This document shows positions 39,301-52,809 of a stretch of DNA of 64,000 bases, one piece after another. The translations under genes were made by a program, and so were the position numbers. The first letter of the stretch is position 1. Every line of letters begins with the position of its first letter. The notes under the pieces were generated by a model. It searched no databases. It worked only from the letters and a program-made list of their open reading frames with translations, and was not told the origin of the DNA. This stretch comes from Fasciola hepatica (taxonomy: Eukaryota; Platyhelminthes; Trematoda; Plagiorchiida; Fasciolidae), in contig CANUEZ040000113.1 in assembly GCA_948099385.1 (NCBI GenBank), forward strand, positions 8,382,501 through 8,446,500, read 5' to 3'.

Positions 39301-41716
39301 TGGAAGAAGACGTTGTTCCATCTGGCGACTGATCCAGTTAGCCTGGTCATTTTTGTGTGATATACGTTGACTATGCTCTGATCGACTTGGACAAAAATAT
39401 AGTAAATTTAATTCGGTAAACCAGTCTGAGTAAATCAAGCACGAAGTTGTCTTGGTCGTGAACACTGGTTATCGGATTTGCAAACTGTGCAGAATTGTAT
39501 GTTTTCTCTTCTACAAAGACAATTTTTCCTGAAATTTTCTCAAAATTGACGTCATTATCTGGGACACGGCTAATTTCGATTGCATCTTCGTTAACGGCTG
39601 GTAAATTAACAACTGGTGAATTGATATTTCTAACCAACGATAAAAATGTGTCGATAAGCTATTCCTTCTCATCGTGAAAATGAACCAGTTAATAAACGTG
39701 ATAAATAGCGCAGCATAACGTGTCAATAAAGCAAAAGAGTTGGGTCAATTTTATTCGTTATTGAAATTGGGGACGGGCCTCCCAAAATGATAGTTTTTCA
39801 TCGTCAAACATGGCATGGAAGGGCATTCTTTTGTTTACAATCATCTACCTTTGGTTATTGCCCTCGGGAAAGCATGCTTTAAAATTATGGTGTTTGTCTC
39901 TTTCAAACAAACAAAAAGTCATCCCCCGGGGAAACAAACCGACTGGTTTCCTATTAATATACTCCTCAATCCGGATATCGGTCATGTCCATGATACCCCT
40001 CGCATGATTCGATAAACCAAGCTTTTACCTCATCATATTATTCCACGAAGAATCAACCTGGTTTTCGCAATCACGTTTCCAAAACACCTTTTTGGTCAGT
40101 GGGTCTGCTGCTTGCTTTTTCTCGTGGTGTCGTGTCATATATTTTAAAGAAGAAGCCATACGGTCTCTGACTGGGTAACGCTCTTTGGTAAATCCAGAAG
40201 GATAAAAAAATGTAAACATAACATAGATATATGACATGTTGTTGCTTTTCAAAATGCAGTCATTCTACCCGACTTGGGGAAGCCCTGATAGCTAGAATCA
40301 CGTACGTGCAAACTTCATTGTGTAGCTGCAAAACCTTCCGAAAATAATCCAGAGAGTTTGAAGGCTACATCGACAAATCTGTAAAGAAGATGAAGGTGCA
40401 AACTTAATTACGAATAGATGAGGACATTTATTCAACGAACAATATATAAAGCTTTCATATTGAGCAAGTGTAATTTCTTTACGAGAATAATGTATTCGAG
40501 CTAAAGAAAGTTACTGACAACGGTCGTTCATGGTAGGAAAATCAACCATGGTTTAGTTCGAAAAACATAAAATGGAATACTGATTTGATTTTTGTTCACT
40601 GTAAGTAGCAATTCACTGGTAATAACAACATATTTACTACTGATTCTTCAAGGTTAAGATAAGCGACTGTATTTTAGCAAAAACGCGGTCACCCGAGATG
40701 AGCTGATCTCTGTTTCCATTGCGGAAATTTAAATAGCTTTAAACGAATGATGTATTTGTGGATCTATGTTCTCACAATTTGAACTTATCAAACACACGTT
40801 CTGGTTCTGAATCAACGAAAATATCTACTCGGTTGATTTGATTGATGAATAAGTTTAAAGATACCATGCTGAACTGTTTGAAGGACAGCATGATCAGATT
40901 TCTTTTTATGTTCTCCAGGTCTGATAATTTCTTCAGATTTTCAGAACTCTAAATTATCATTCATTGGGCCAGAATTTTACTATCGAGCTGTCTGGGCATG
41001 GTTCCCTAAGAGTGACTTCGGTATCGAAAACAGCAGAAGTTTGAATTTGCATTTCACTTTTTAACACCAACTACTCCCATGTGCCGAAAAGGACAATATA
41101 CCACTTTCAAAAAAACATGGGGCCTAAGTAATACATCTTGACGGTCTTTCCATCACATAAGAATCCAGCTAGCTATAGACGACATCCAATTTATAGACTC
41201 AAAGAAATCATGTCAGTACTTCAGTGCAGGCCATCGTTTCATCGGGATTATTTTCGATGAGGTAAATGTTTGTGTAGGCTTTCATTTGTGCACTTCGAAG
41301 TCAGCTCATGATGGGGGTGTTGCAGCGAGGGGCCTCCTTATCATGAAAAATAATAGGACACATACAAGTACATAAAGACTTTTGAAGTTATCTGCACGCA
41401 ATCGGTATCGCTGATTATGAGTCTGTGAACTCAGATTGCAATATGATGAGAATAATTTTTGATGAACTGAGTCAGAAGGACAGTTTTCATGCATATGCTT
41501 CTCTGTTATCTCACTGCTCACATACTATATCACATACCTCGTACAGTTAAGGAAAAACACCATCTATTGATTTAATACTACACTGAGTAATAATGTCTAT
41601 CTGCCCGTTTATCACAGTCGAGTTGTTCTTTTCATGTGGCTGGTTTATCTGGCCCACATAATCTGAAGTAAAGGATAATGGAATCATTCGGCCATGGTCA
41701 GTCACGGCCATTGTAA
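36390..41716. other. Non-coding stretch, nothing firm
   Basis: Frames of 60-92 codons at 36651-36924, 37689-37874, 39011-39726 and 39810-40252 occur on both strands and overlap each other. None has convincing splice pairs or motifs. No repeat family was recognised. Confidence 0.45.
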
Positions 41717-41958
41717 ATGGGAATGTCTCAACCAATGTCTTTGATGAACCTCGATGATCCAATTGCTTCGGTTATCGCTAGGGTAGCCAGCTTGATAATC
41801 TTGCTTTTCTATAAGGGGGAAAAAAGCAGCTTAGTAAACAGTGACCGAATTAACCAGGGGAGTAATTCCAGACTATCTTGTACAAGTGCTAAGCAGGCAG
41901 ATATTCCTTATAGTCCTCTTTCCAAGGATCCAATCGACCTGCGACATTCTCGTGCTAG
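41717..41958 (+). CDS. Candidate first coding exon with a membrane segment
   Basis: An in-frame TAA is followed directly by ATG at 41717. The frame then runs 80 codons to a good donor (GCTAG|GTGACA). The translation has a polar Met-rich start, a hydrophobic segment (SVIARVASLIILLFY, about residues 18-32) and a polar Ser/Lys/Asp tail, as in a single-pass or signal-anchored protein. The opposite strand carries a 71-codon frame over the first half. No family is recognised and the next exon was not found. Confidence 0.28.
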
Positions 41959-41964
41959 GTGACA

Positions 41965-44900
41965 ATGTCATTTGTTAACTGGAAACTATTTCCTACACGA
42001 ACGATATCATTCGGAAAATATTCTCAAGTCTGAGAAAAGGCCGCAGGTTGTAGTTGAACTCGTTTTGACACTAGGACAGAGTTGACGCTGCCAACTAAGG
42101 TTGCAGTACAGCGGTTATTCAAATTTCACCTGACCATTTACATATGAACTAACCTGGTTGAAAGAACTGACGAAAAATCTGTGATCCGGGGAAGAACATC
42201 GACCAACTGTTTATCAAAAGGACTCAGATTTATCATTTGCGGTAGCTGTTCCAAACTGGCACAAAAACACTCGTGAAATCTTAGGCGTGCTCCTGAAAGG
42301 AGATCAGCTGAATAGTTCTGTCTCATAAAAGTTTGAACTTGGAAATTCCAGCAACTCTATATTCTTATTGATTTACTCATACACTAGACTTCTTCAGATG
42401 AAAAATACCTTGGTTTGTACCTATGATGAGAGAAGATCGCGAAACATTCTCCAGCCGGTTAACTGAGTGCGGTATCTAGTTAAAATAGTGTATGACATGC
42501 GGGCAACCAATCGTTATCTTTTTCACATTTTGGTATTGATATTTTGCCTTGCTTCACCGTGGACAGTATTAACTGGTCAACTTCCCTAAGCAACGACTGG
42601 CCTGACTTATCTGCGCTTTGAAGCTCGCGTAGGTCATCTTATTTACTTGATTTTTGTTTGCGGCTTACTTGTCGGCCGCGCTCGGGTTACATTTACATTC
42701 TTACAAAAAGAAGTGCACACGTTTGTGTTTTGTTGCCACTGGCTACGAAAGCAAGACTGAGTAATTGCAGGCTGCTTTAAATATCATTGGGGAAAAAAAT
42801 ATTTCGTTTAGCACGCGGACGTGCATTCTACAACTCATTAAACTATCTAATGAAATTCCATCACATTTATTTTGTGTAAGGTATGAAACAATTTGGACAG
42901 AAAAAGGCCCATAAAGGGCAACTTTCCCTGTTTTAACGAGTGAGTAAAGACTTCTGACTCTTTGTAATACCCCGGAAATGACGTCGTCAAGTAAATATTT
43001 TCAAAGAAAGCCGGTGATAATGCAGAATACGAACGTCAAAGTTTTATTGTACTGATCTTGCAAATCGATTAGTCCGCCAGTGTATTGTGTTTGAAATGGA
43101 TGATTGAATCCACGCCCCCCCCCCCCAGAATAACAATTCAAGGAAAGAAAGGGTGAGTATGTGGATCGGGCGGGAGGTGGATTTTTGGGAGAATGTAAGT
43201 GAACCCAATGTGCTGTAGAATTTGGGAAAACGAAGTAGTAACTCTACCAAAAATACGCAGTGATGATATAAGAACGCCCGAGATTTTGCATGATTTTCCT
43301 GTTCGATACCTGGCTTCTCTTATGTAAGTAAGAATCCCCGCAGATTTACTCTGGATAGCTTAATAATGTGAGGGAAAAGTATCAGAACATATCTGTGTAC
43401 CAGCCATTGATTTGCTGTTGTAACGTAGAAACAGTTCCCCCAAAGCGACTACAAACCGTCGAAAACAAAAACCCAAAATTGAGATACACGAACAGAATCC
43501 ATTATGCATAGCGCACTGTAAACAGTGATTAACAAACAAAGCTTGCTCCTTTTGTGCAGTGAAACCAATTAAATTTCTCCCCGGGGGGAGGGGGGGGGAG
43601 GAATTTTTTGTTCATATGTTTACTCCATTATGGTCATCTAATATGTCCACTGTTTGCTCTGCCTTACATTAACCTTGTAATTATATGTTTGCCAAAACAA
43701 AACAGTCCTTTGTTGGGTGGGACGTTTTTTATGCCACTATTTCTTGTAAGAAATCACTATTGCAAAAGAAAACACATTAGTCATTCTCTTAGGAGCAGAA
43801 CTGTGAAATTACATTTACTTTGTTGATAATGGATTGTGTTAATTTTCGCAAACTCTTGACCAAAGGTGGTTGGGTGGCTATCACGGGGCACTTTCAACCC
43901 CTTCAGTCCCTGGTTCAAAACCGGCATTCACCGCCAGTCACTCATCAGTTGACCACTTAAAATTGGCCTTGAGCCACTTCCTGGAATATTGTGCTGAAAA
44001 TATATAATGAGAAAAGAAAGAAAAAGAAATGAAGGATTTACAGAAATATTTCATACTTATACTTCAATTTTATTTATAACTTGTAAATCAGTGAATTACA
44101 CGAGAGTCAGACCGTAAAACTTATGCTGCACATGTGAAGTACACATTTGTATCAGCGGAAGATTGACCAGAGTGTTAAGGTTGTGGCAACGATACCAGTG
44201 ATTCACATTGACTTATGACTCAGCTGTCCATCCCTGCGCATCATCTAAGACTTCAAATTTATATTCGTATTTTTCCTTACGTCCCTAAGCAGTTCAAAAG
44301 GAAAATTTTGACGTCGCGTTGTATCGAGAATAAAGAGAATCATCATAATCACGAAGGTGTTCCGACTGCAAACAAGCAATACAGAAGGGCGCACTCAATG
44401 TCACGGCACCCAGTAAACGTTTTATTGTGAAAAATTCAATGTATGTATTCACGGTCAATCACAAAATAAACTCCGTGGTTGCGTCAGTGTAAACGTGTTG
44501 CAGTAATATGGGGGACAAAGCAAAGCTGTGGATGAATAAATTACACTGATTTAAAATATATTTACCTCAGCATATACCTTAATTATCTATGAAATTTGTT
44601 CAAACTTCAGCAAACAATTCTGAAAATTCTCCACAGAAGCTTATAAATATTGATTAATTTTGCAGTAAAACTCTACCAATACGGAGTTCGTGAGAGGTCA
44701 AACAATTAAAATTCACAAAATGTTCCGTCCGCGGACTGATTCCGGCCTACAGGGATAACTGCTTTTGTTTTGTCATGTACCCTAAGGATGTACGAAAAAG
44801 GGTTTTGTAGTGATTAGGTGAGGATACAAGCACTAGTTTTGCAAGAAAATTAACTACCCTTGCAAACCCAAAGTCTACATATTTTTTTCTGATTGTGAAC

Positions 44901-46980
44901 TGCTATTTCGCCCAGACTCTTGGTTTTAACAAAAACTCAAAAACTGCATTTGACGGGAAATTCCAGTCTGGACTGAATTTCCCACGTTCAGTGAACTCCG
45001 CAGGCACTCTTCAATCTCATTGCTATGGGGTAGTTTTTGCTACTATGATTATTCAGTTAACATTTAGTGTGGTGCCACTGTTCGGATGGCCAAGATTTGA
45101 ATACAATCACAGTTTTAGATGAAATCAGTCGTTATCCCCATGGACAGTCATATACTGAGCCACGGAATACACATTAGGCGATCTGCAACATAAGCTTTTG
45201 AGGAATCACGAACATTCACATGACGTTTATCTACACGACGTAAGCTGATGATCACATGTCCGGTTGTGCGTTTGCGAACGAGAGTAAGGCCCTAACGTCG
45301 GGCCGGAATATCCACGGAGAATGCGCTTTGCTTGTTTAACGTCTCAACTCACTCTAGACTAATCTTCTGGAAACAGTCCGTCAGGCTGAAGACGACCTCT
45401 ATAGTTGATCTCTTGCATCGCAGCAACGAGAGGGCAGGCGGAGGAGACGGTTAAACCATGGGCATATGCGAAAAACAAGCTGAACTTTTCAAACGTCATT
45501 GAATGGTGACATTGTAGACAAGTATATCATTCCAGTGATACTCGTAGACGAGTCACACGCCTTGTCCGAGTTAGTATTAGTCCGCAGAATAAGGGTTACA
45601 AACACACAAAGATCGTTCTCAGTGTGACATATGCATTTGCAACCGGCATACGCAAGAAAAAGCGCCAGCCTCGATCCTCCACAAGGAATGCCATGGACAA
45701 CTGCCCCAGTTTGCATAGGTCTTCTTGCCAGACCTGCCAATCTTTGTCTGACCCGACTGTTTGCCAGATTTTAGGAGGCAATGAATAACACACTGTTTAT
45801 GTATACCGGTGGATGTGATTATTTGAGACTTTTTCAAGGTATGTAAGTGAATAGCTTGGCCCTTCTTCGTGGGTTCATCATGACGTCTTTCTTAGCATAG
45901 TGAAACTAGATATACTTTCTTTTTATAGGAGCTTTTTATTTTAATCACAATCGGCGTGATGCTATGAAAATATACACAATAATCTAAAACAAATAATAAA
46001 CAAATAACTTTGCATGCCTGAATCTCATTAGGTACCTCGCGACAGACCTCAAGCTATTTCCATTTCTCGTACGAGGAAAATACTCACTCACAGCCCCTAT
46101 TCGAACTCACTGAACATGTTTTCATTTTGCTGACTAGGTTAATCTATGCAAACAGAGGAGTCTTCAATCCTTTAGCTATCTGAGGTCAAGAGCCCCAGAT
46201 AAATGGGGGAAATTCGAAATGAAGATCAGGAATCGAGACAATCCGAAGCCTTATTGTAAATAGAACTATTTGAAGACCTTCCATTTTGAGCAATAAAAAT
46301 GTTTACATTTGATCATCTAGTAGTTGTTTTCACTAATTTAATGGTATTGCTCTGCAAAAAAACTCCCATCCTTCAGGAACACTATTCGGTATAAAATCAA
46401 AGTTGCTTAATCAAAATTGAAGTAAGTACAGGATGGCAATATACAACAGGTATCGACCGTATGGCATAGGGAAATTTGCTCAGTGTACAGTTCGAGCATC
46501 ATGACTCAGTTAAGATATATCAGGTCATCGGGTAACGATACTGTTTCATTTAAAGTTCCTTCTTATTAAAGTTTATTCTTTTCTGGGATTTGGGTAGCTG
46601 AATGCGTGTGATCTTCGTTGCGGGGTAAAAGACAATGAGGAAAGTAATCTAAAATGTGACAAGGTATGGGAGTGTGAAAAAAACTGATAGAAAAGATCGC
46701 ATAATCGATCCTAGGTTTTACTGATATTTGGTTACTACCTAAATATTTTGTCAGAAGCCTTTTATACAGCCAATATAGTTCGTACAGTGGAGCCTACATG
46801 AGTAAGTAAGGATAAATTTCTTCATACTTTGGAAATTTCACGTTGTGTGCCTTAAAACTGCTTCTTAGCTGTGATTGTCAAACATTCCGGAAAATGGGGA
46901 TTTCGGTTCGCATGATCGTTCGAGTTGGCATCAAGGTCACTTCAGCTTGCTTTGGTAATCACTTATATTATTATCACCAT
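41965..46980. other. Mostly non-coding, with SINE and homopolymer tracts
   Basis: A poly(C) run lies at about 43114-43126 and a G-rich run at about 43580-43601. A SINE-like unit lies at 43.87 kb. A GC-richer patch at 45.1-45.8 kb, with several overlapping frames on both strands, could be a decayed retroelement, but no diagnostic motif was found. Confidence 0.4.
43866..44030 (+). repeat. SINE with tRNA-like head and A-rich tail
   Basis: GGGTGGCTATCACGGGG (A-box-like) and CTGGTTCAAAACCGG (B box and T-arm-like, 43910-43924) are followed by a unique body and an A/G-rich tail (GAAAAGAAAGAAAAAGAAA, about 44010-44030). The order of head, body and A-rich tail is that of a tRNA-derived SINE. Confidence 0.55.
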
Positions 46981-46982
46981 AG

Positions 46983-47155
46983 AGGTAAAGAGATCCACTA
47001 AAACTGACTTTTCTCTGCATCCCTTTTTTGAGAAGCGAACAGGAACTGAAAGAGCTTGTGAGTGTGAATCTTCTGTAACATATCTTGTTCAGAGTTTTAG
47101 CTCAAACAACTATGTGAGATATCACAGAAACACATCTTTAAACGACAATTTTTGA
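46983..47155 (+). CDS. Weak candidate exon
   Basis: Acceptor ATTATCACCATAG, then a 57-codon frame ending in a TGA that sits one base before a perfect-looking donor (GAG|GTAAGAG). The frame and the donor conflict unless the exon is terminal. Polar, with one C-x-C. No family is recognised. Confidence 0.18.
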
Positions 47156-47159
47156 GGTA

Positions 47160-50100
47160 AGAGACCTAGCAAACCGATTAAATAAGACGGTTTCATGTGC
47201 AAAACCTTCAAAAATCACTGTCCGAAATCACCGTTCCTAATTCAACACAGGAATTTATCTAGGAACACTCACACCCTCTTCTACATGATGTAGCTACTGT
47301 TTTAGTTGTGGCTGATATCACGGGATGTGAAGTTCGCATTGAAAGCCTAACAAAAAAGTGCATATACTGATTCAACTTGAGGATTCAAGTCACAAAGTCT
47401 GTCCTTTTAGCAATAGGCTTGTTCCCTTCGAAAAAAATTGTCCTCCGGGTGCCGATACATTAGGACAACAGACATTATCAGTTTTAATCGGAAAAGATGT
47501 TTATTTTTGTTGACGGACTTTATTTAGAGCCGTCCTGAATGGTGAGGAAATTGTCACCGGTAAAACTAAAAATTCACGGAAATTAAAAGGAAACTATTCA
47601 CCCGGACAGGTTGAAGCTTTAAAATAATGCTCCGTGCTCTATTTCACGAAAAGTTTGTAAATGAAGTCATGCAAAACGATTCGAGTATGCTTTGTTCACT
47701 GACTCAAGGAGCAGTCCATGAAACTACCATCCAATATGGAGGATTGGAAATTAATCACAACCAATATTCTGTGCTGAAGAAAATGGTTTAAGGACTAACT
47801 GTACACTTGTCATTAGAGTCAAAACTGCAAATTGTGAGTCATTGTGAAATGGGAAATTTTCTAATCACCAACATGGTGGATTATATTTCAATGCGGCCGT
47901 GAACAAATCCTGAATGTCGAAGGCAGACACATGGTTGCATTGCATATAAGCGTAATGTTTATAATATTATCTGGGTTCTTTTATTTTAAAATATCTTATT
48001 CTATTTTCTTTTAAAAGTTCCTTCCTAATTGCGGCCCACTGGTGCCAGCAGGAAAACATGGTTTTGTCTGCATTTTAGGCTTGTATATTCACCACACATA
48101 AATAGATTGCAAGGGTCAACGTCCTAAAATGTCGCAGCGTACATGTAAAATTATGTAGTTTTGCATCATCGCTGTCCTGTACGAACACGAAATGGGCCAA
48201 TCGGGTATCCAAATGCATCGGTTTCGACAATAATTGTTGTGATAGGAGAACACATAGGCACACCAATTTTCATGCTCTAGCGTATACACGTTTGCGGGAA
48301 ACCGCGTAAAAATGGGTCGTGCTAAAAGCATTTTGTACATTTTATAATTTGTGAGCAGCCTTCAAAGTCATTTATCTTCTTGAACAGCAAACCATAATGT
48401 GATCACATGTTTGAGTGTGCTGTGAAGACTGTGCAAAAAATGCACCGACCAGCCAGCACCATCAGTCACAGACAATGCGGTGTAACAATGGTGTAAATGT
48501 GGTCATTGGTAACTATTGACTTCGAAACGTAGTTTTATTTCAACCGGTCTGAATGCATCACTTTATTGATTGATAAAAGAAACAATCCCATCAGACCAAG
48601 TGATACTGATTTGTATAATATGATTCGTCTTGTAGCTCCAACGCTCAATTCGCCACTGAAAACCGTGGAAGCACTGCACAGCTGTTTCATCGTTGTTAGG
48701 AATTATCATTGATTTACATTTTCAATAAAATGAATACACAAAACGAAAGCAGAATCGGAAATAATGAGTCTCTTGTCGAATATTCGACCAGCTCTGAGAA
48801 GTCCAGAATCGGTTCCGAAAATGAGTTCGTTCTGATGGCCCAGTTCTACTATTTTGATTCGTCGTTGTTGATAAAAATCGTCCTTTTCCCTGAAAAAATC
48901 TCGGCCAGAATGTTTTCACGGTCATTTATTGGAGGGAATGTTCACCGGATATTCGGAGCCATTGACGTTTTAAGCAAATAACCTCTCGCGAATTTCACTG
49001 TTTCGTCTTTTCTGGTCAGTTAAGGAAGAATGATGGAATGTGCTCATTTGTCCCTACTAATAATGTCGTATTCTCACGAATCTACTGTAGGTACGCCTAT
49101 AACAAGTTTATTGCACTGAAAGTTAAGTGCTGACGCTAATTAGTTTTATCAATAACAGGTTCCTTTCGGGAGATTAACGACGTATTAACCCTTGTGGACA
49201 TGCTATGTCTTCAGTGGCCGCAATATGGTACTATTTTAAAAGAAACACCAATTTGAAATGGTGCATAACACATACGGTTTCAAAAAATCAATACAAATGC
49301 TGTTGCCAAAATCGAGTGAAATTCATCTTGATATTAATTTTCCCTGGGCCCATTGAAATTATTTTTCAGTTTGTTAGCTTATCGGCAAAATCGTCATTCT
49401 AGAAATGGATTACATCGGTAATGCTGTTCTCTTATTCTCTGCTTTGGAAGGTCACATATATGATTTGAAAACATCCAACGTGGGCGTAGACCATCAGTTC
49501 GTTGAAGTAATAAGATCATGGCCGCCTGTTTTGCTTTATTAGACTTCTCCATCTGTCTATGCAACCACAACTGTCCACTTTTCCAAATCTTCATTGTATT
49601 CCATGGCAAGTATTTAGAAACCCACAAAGCTGCGTTGATAAATCGGTGCGGTGACTGCGTGTTTGAAATCACATTGAAACTGGATATCAAAACATCAAAT
49701 ATAAACAAATATATGCTTCTTTCATAAATATAAGCACAATGAAATGGCCAAAGGTTCATGTCTGAAAACATTGAAATGGGGTCCGCCAGAACTGATTCAA
49801 AAATTAGTACTGCTAATACAACTTTCACAAACAACTGAGGTGTCCAGAAAATACTAGCCTTATCTACTTGAAGATTGTTCGTTGCCAAAGTAATGAACAC
49901 AGTTTTTGGGCACGGACAGTTCCGTGCAAAATCATCGATATTGCATTTGCTTTAGAAAATCCAGTTTCAAGAAACTAAATATATCGAACGGGATCCATTT
50001 AATATGCGCATTTTGTTGAACTAAAACATTCACACCTCCAACGGGTGTGCGTAAATGTCATCGCTGATTCACTTTGGTCTAACTGAACGTTATAAATTAG

Positions 50101-51870
50101 ACATGATTATCCAATAGACACTGAATTGTCACAAAATATTTTCAAAACTGTAATTATAAGCTGAGCACAACTAACTTAATTTTTCTCATTTTTCACTGGT
50201 TTCATGGAATCTAAACGAGTGAAAACAGAAGGTAAACATTTGCGCATTATTCGAATTGTAACTTTTGATATCGACAATAAAAGTGTTGACATATATCTTC
50301 TATGGTTGACAAGAAGTTAGCTGGATTTTCAGTTAGTGAGGTTACACTATTATTGTTTTATTGTGTATCTTGAAATTTCGAGGGTGGATCAACGCTAATC
50401 ACAGATTTCTTCCTTTCAAGTGCTTCACAAAACGGTATTGTAAAGTCCTGATAAAATTTGTCCTGCTAAAAAACGTTCTACGTATTCAGTATTCGGATGA
50501 GCTGTTTCCATCCGGATAGACAGAAAAATTGCCTCTCGGTTCAATGGGTTTATGCTTCATCACGGGTAGATCTAACGTGTGTTTCCACTCGCACGGAATA
50601 AAACGAGTTCAAGGGGCTTCACTTGTTGGGTGCGACGATTCCATAAAAAGACAATGCACTCAAAAGTATTCTTTTGCTTATTTGAAAATAATGACTAGAA
50701 AGTAATTTAAACGCGGAATTCAATCCATGTTGAGAGGACGACATTGTTCACCGACTGACAGAAAAATTGCTAGCCACTTGAATGTGTCTTCGTTAATGAA
50801 TATACAAAGAAAATGTTTCTTGTCTGCAATCACAATAACATGTGAGTGTAAGAACTTCAGATGGACATCTCTTACAAGAGGATTTCGGATCCTTCAAAGC
50901 TGGTAATTATTGTTTACTACCACTCCTTTGCACCTATCTACTACTCTGTAAAGCTAATACTATCCATCTGAGAACTGGGTGATTCAGATGTCATAAGGTG
51001 ATGTCACAGTATAATAAATTTATGAAAGTTCCATTTTTCTTGTAAGCATTATAAAATAACTTCATAAATTGCGTTGAAAACACTCCACAGAAAAACCTTT
51101 TTCACTGAAGAATGGTAATCCCGGTTGGCATGGAAATTACTTGATTTAGTGGTAATTATATTTCCCTTCATTTAATTACAGCCCGAGTGTAAATCTGAAT
51201 CAATGAACTGGTAAGCCTGTTCTCTTAGGGTCAATTATTCCTGTAGGTAAACTGGTAAAATGGTGCCTCATTTCTACGTCTATCTTAGAATTCATTATTT
51301 ATTGAACCAAGATCCATTTACCAGAGTTATTCAAGCGGACAACCTTGTTCCTTAAGTGAACCGTCAGATGCCGCAAGCGAACAGATTTTGACGATTCTAA
51401 GGAAATTTTGCTGAAGCATCGATAGAAAGCAGACGAGTTTTCTCACTAGAGCTAGTGGGATGGAACAAAACAATGACGTTCTACAGTAAGTGGATAGTGA
51501 CAGAAAAAAACCCTTTAGGTAATCTCACATTTTGATGAAAGATACTGAAATTCATTTGCTTCTATAACCACAGAATAGAAAAGCCAAAAACACTATGTGA
51601 GTTAGGAATTGAATTCGTAAGTTCAATCATGTTCAACTTCACGATGATCTTCCAATGTGTTTTGATATTCCGGGTTCTTTCACAAAAATATGAACGCAAG
51701 TCGATGTGGGTATAACAAGTATGACAAAGTCTGTATGCCATGGAATACATGCATTACTTTGTGTTCGAGTGAGGACCATAACTATGAGAACAAGAGAAGG
51801 ATCCGAATACCTTGTCCACACTTAAAATGAATATCTTATAAATGGGATTACGAGTCACGGCTTATTTCAG
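47160..51870. other. Non-coding stretch with one long minus-strand frame
   Basis: The minus frame 49394-49900 is 168 codons, with hydrophobic patches (VVLAVLIFESVLA, YLFIFDVLISSF), but it has no splice context and a competing plus frame at 49518-49727. A plus frame starting with ATG at 48730 (Ser/Glu-rich, 83 codons) is also unsupported. Both may be chance. Confidence 0.35.
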
Positions 51871-52066
51871 GACAAAGTGTTTCATCGACATACTGAGGCA
51901 TATTTACCGTGCTGCCATGCTCTCAAATAAGTTGGTAGCTATGCAGTCAACATGCGGATTTTACTCCAGGGATCAGTATACCCTCCAACTGAATTGTGCC
52001 AAATTTACCGGAAATAATTTCATGCAAATTCACCTAAACAATCCACATCTCAAAAGTATTCCATGA
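51871..52066 (+). CDS. Candidate exon, product unknown
   Basis: A pyrimidine-rich acceptor (CGGCTTATTTCAG) opens a 64-codon frame ending TGA. The residues are mixed, with three spaced Cys (STCGFYSRDQYTLQLNCAKF). No donor was needed if it is terminal. No poly(A) hexamer follows closely. Unrecognised. Confidence 0.25.
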
Positions 52067-52357
52067 AGTTGATTCGAGCTAATGAAGGTTTCTAGTGAGC
52101 CAGCTCTTCTGAAACATTAGAACAGAAGAAAGACAGGTCGTGAGATGCAAACATTGGACTCAATCTAAAAACGCGAAGCAGGTTTAAAAATGTGGGTCCG
52201 TTGCCTTCATCCTGTGGGGAAGACCTGATCTGACGGGAGGCTTTAGCTTGGAGGTAACTGTTCAGGCACCATGTCTGAAGCTTTCGGGCGTTTCTGGCTG
52301 TCATAGAGGACGACATCTGAACAAGTTTAACTGGGTGATTCGGATCAGCTCGGACGG

Positions 52358-52432
52358 GAGCGAGGTGGCGCAGTGGAAACACACAATCCTTCGAGATCGA
52401 AGGGTCCGGGTTCAAACCCTGGTTGTGGCGGA
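52358..52432 (+). repeat. tRNA-derived SINE head
   Basis: TGGCGCAGTGG at 52366-52376 is a perfect A box, and GGGTTCAAACCC at 52408-52419 is a near-perfect B box. A 5-bp anticodon stem (CCTTC/GAAGG) and a 5-bp T stem with TTCAAAC loop can be drawn between and around them. The acceptor stem does not pair. It lies inside the 163-codon minus frame 52092-52583, so that frame is a by-product of the repeat. The unit sits next to the 3' side of the 52.8 kb PLE remnant. Confidence 0.65.
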
Positions 52433-52809
52433 GAAAATATGCACCGATGATGAGCTTTAATAAGAGTGAAACTCCAGTCTGGTACAGGTTGGTCGGATGG
52501 CCTGACGTTTGCGCGTGAAAAGTGGAGTCCGAAAAACAGTCAACCAAACAAAATCTAAAACATTTTAACGTAACCGTTGACACAACAAATAACGTTCCAC
52601 AAATGACAGAGCAGATTCAAATTGACTTACCCTTCAGTTTACCAGGACGTTATATTCAGGAACATGCAAAATGTGATATCAGAACACGTTTTCAGCGATG
52701 AACAATTGTTTTCAAGGACTCGTCCTCAAGTTTTACAAATCATCTGGGAGATGGTTGTGCTGATATGGTCAAGGGTCATTCGGATTGGAGGTAGTTTGTG
52801 GGAGGGGGT

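Noticed and set aside
45100..45840. Possible gypsy-type retrotransposon patch (GC-richer, several overlapping frames)
   Set aside because: No integrase, protease or RT motif could be found in any frame.
52092..52583. 163-codon minus frame as a gene
   Set aside because: It runs through the antisense of a tRNA-derived SINE head and has no protein motif.
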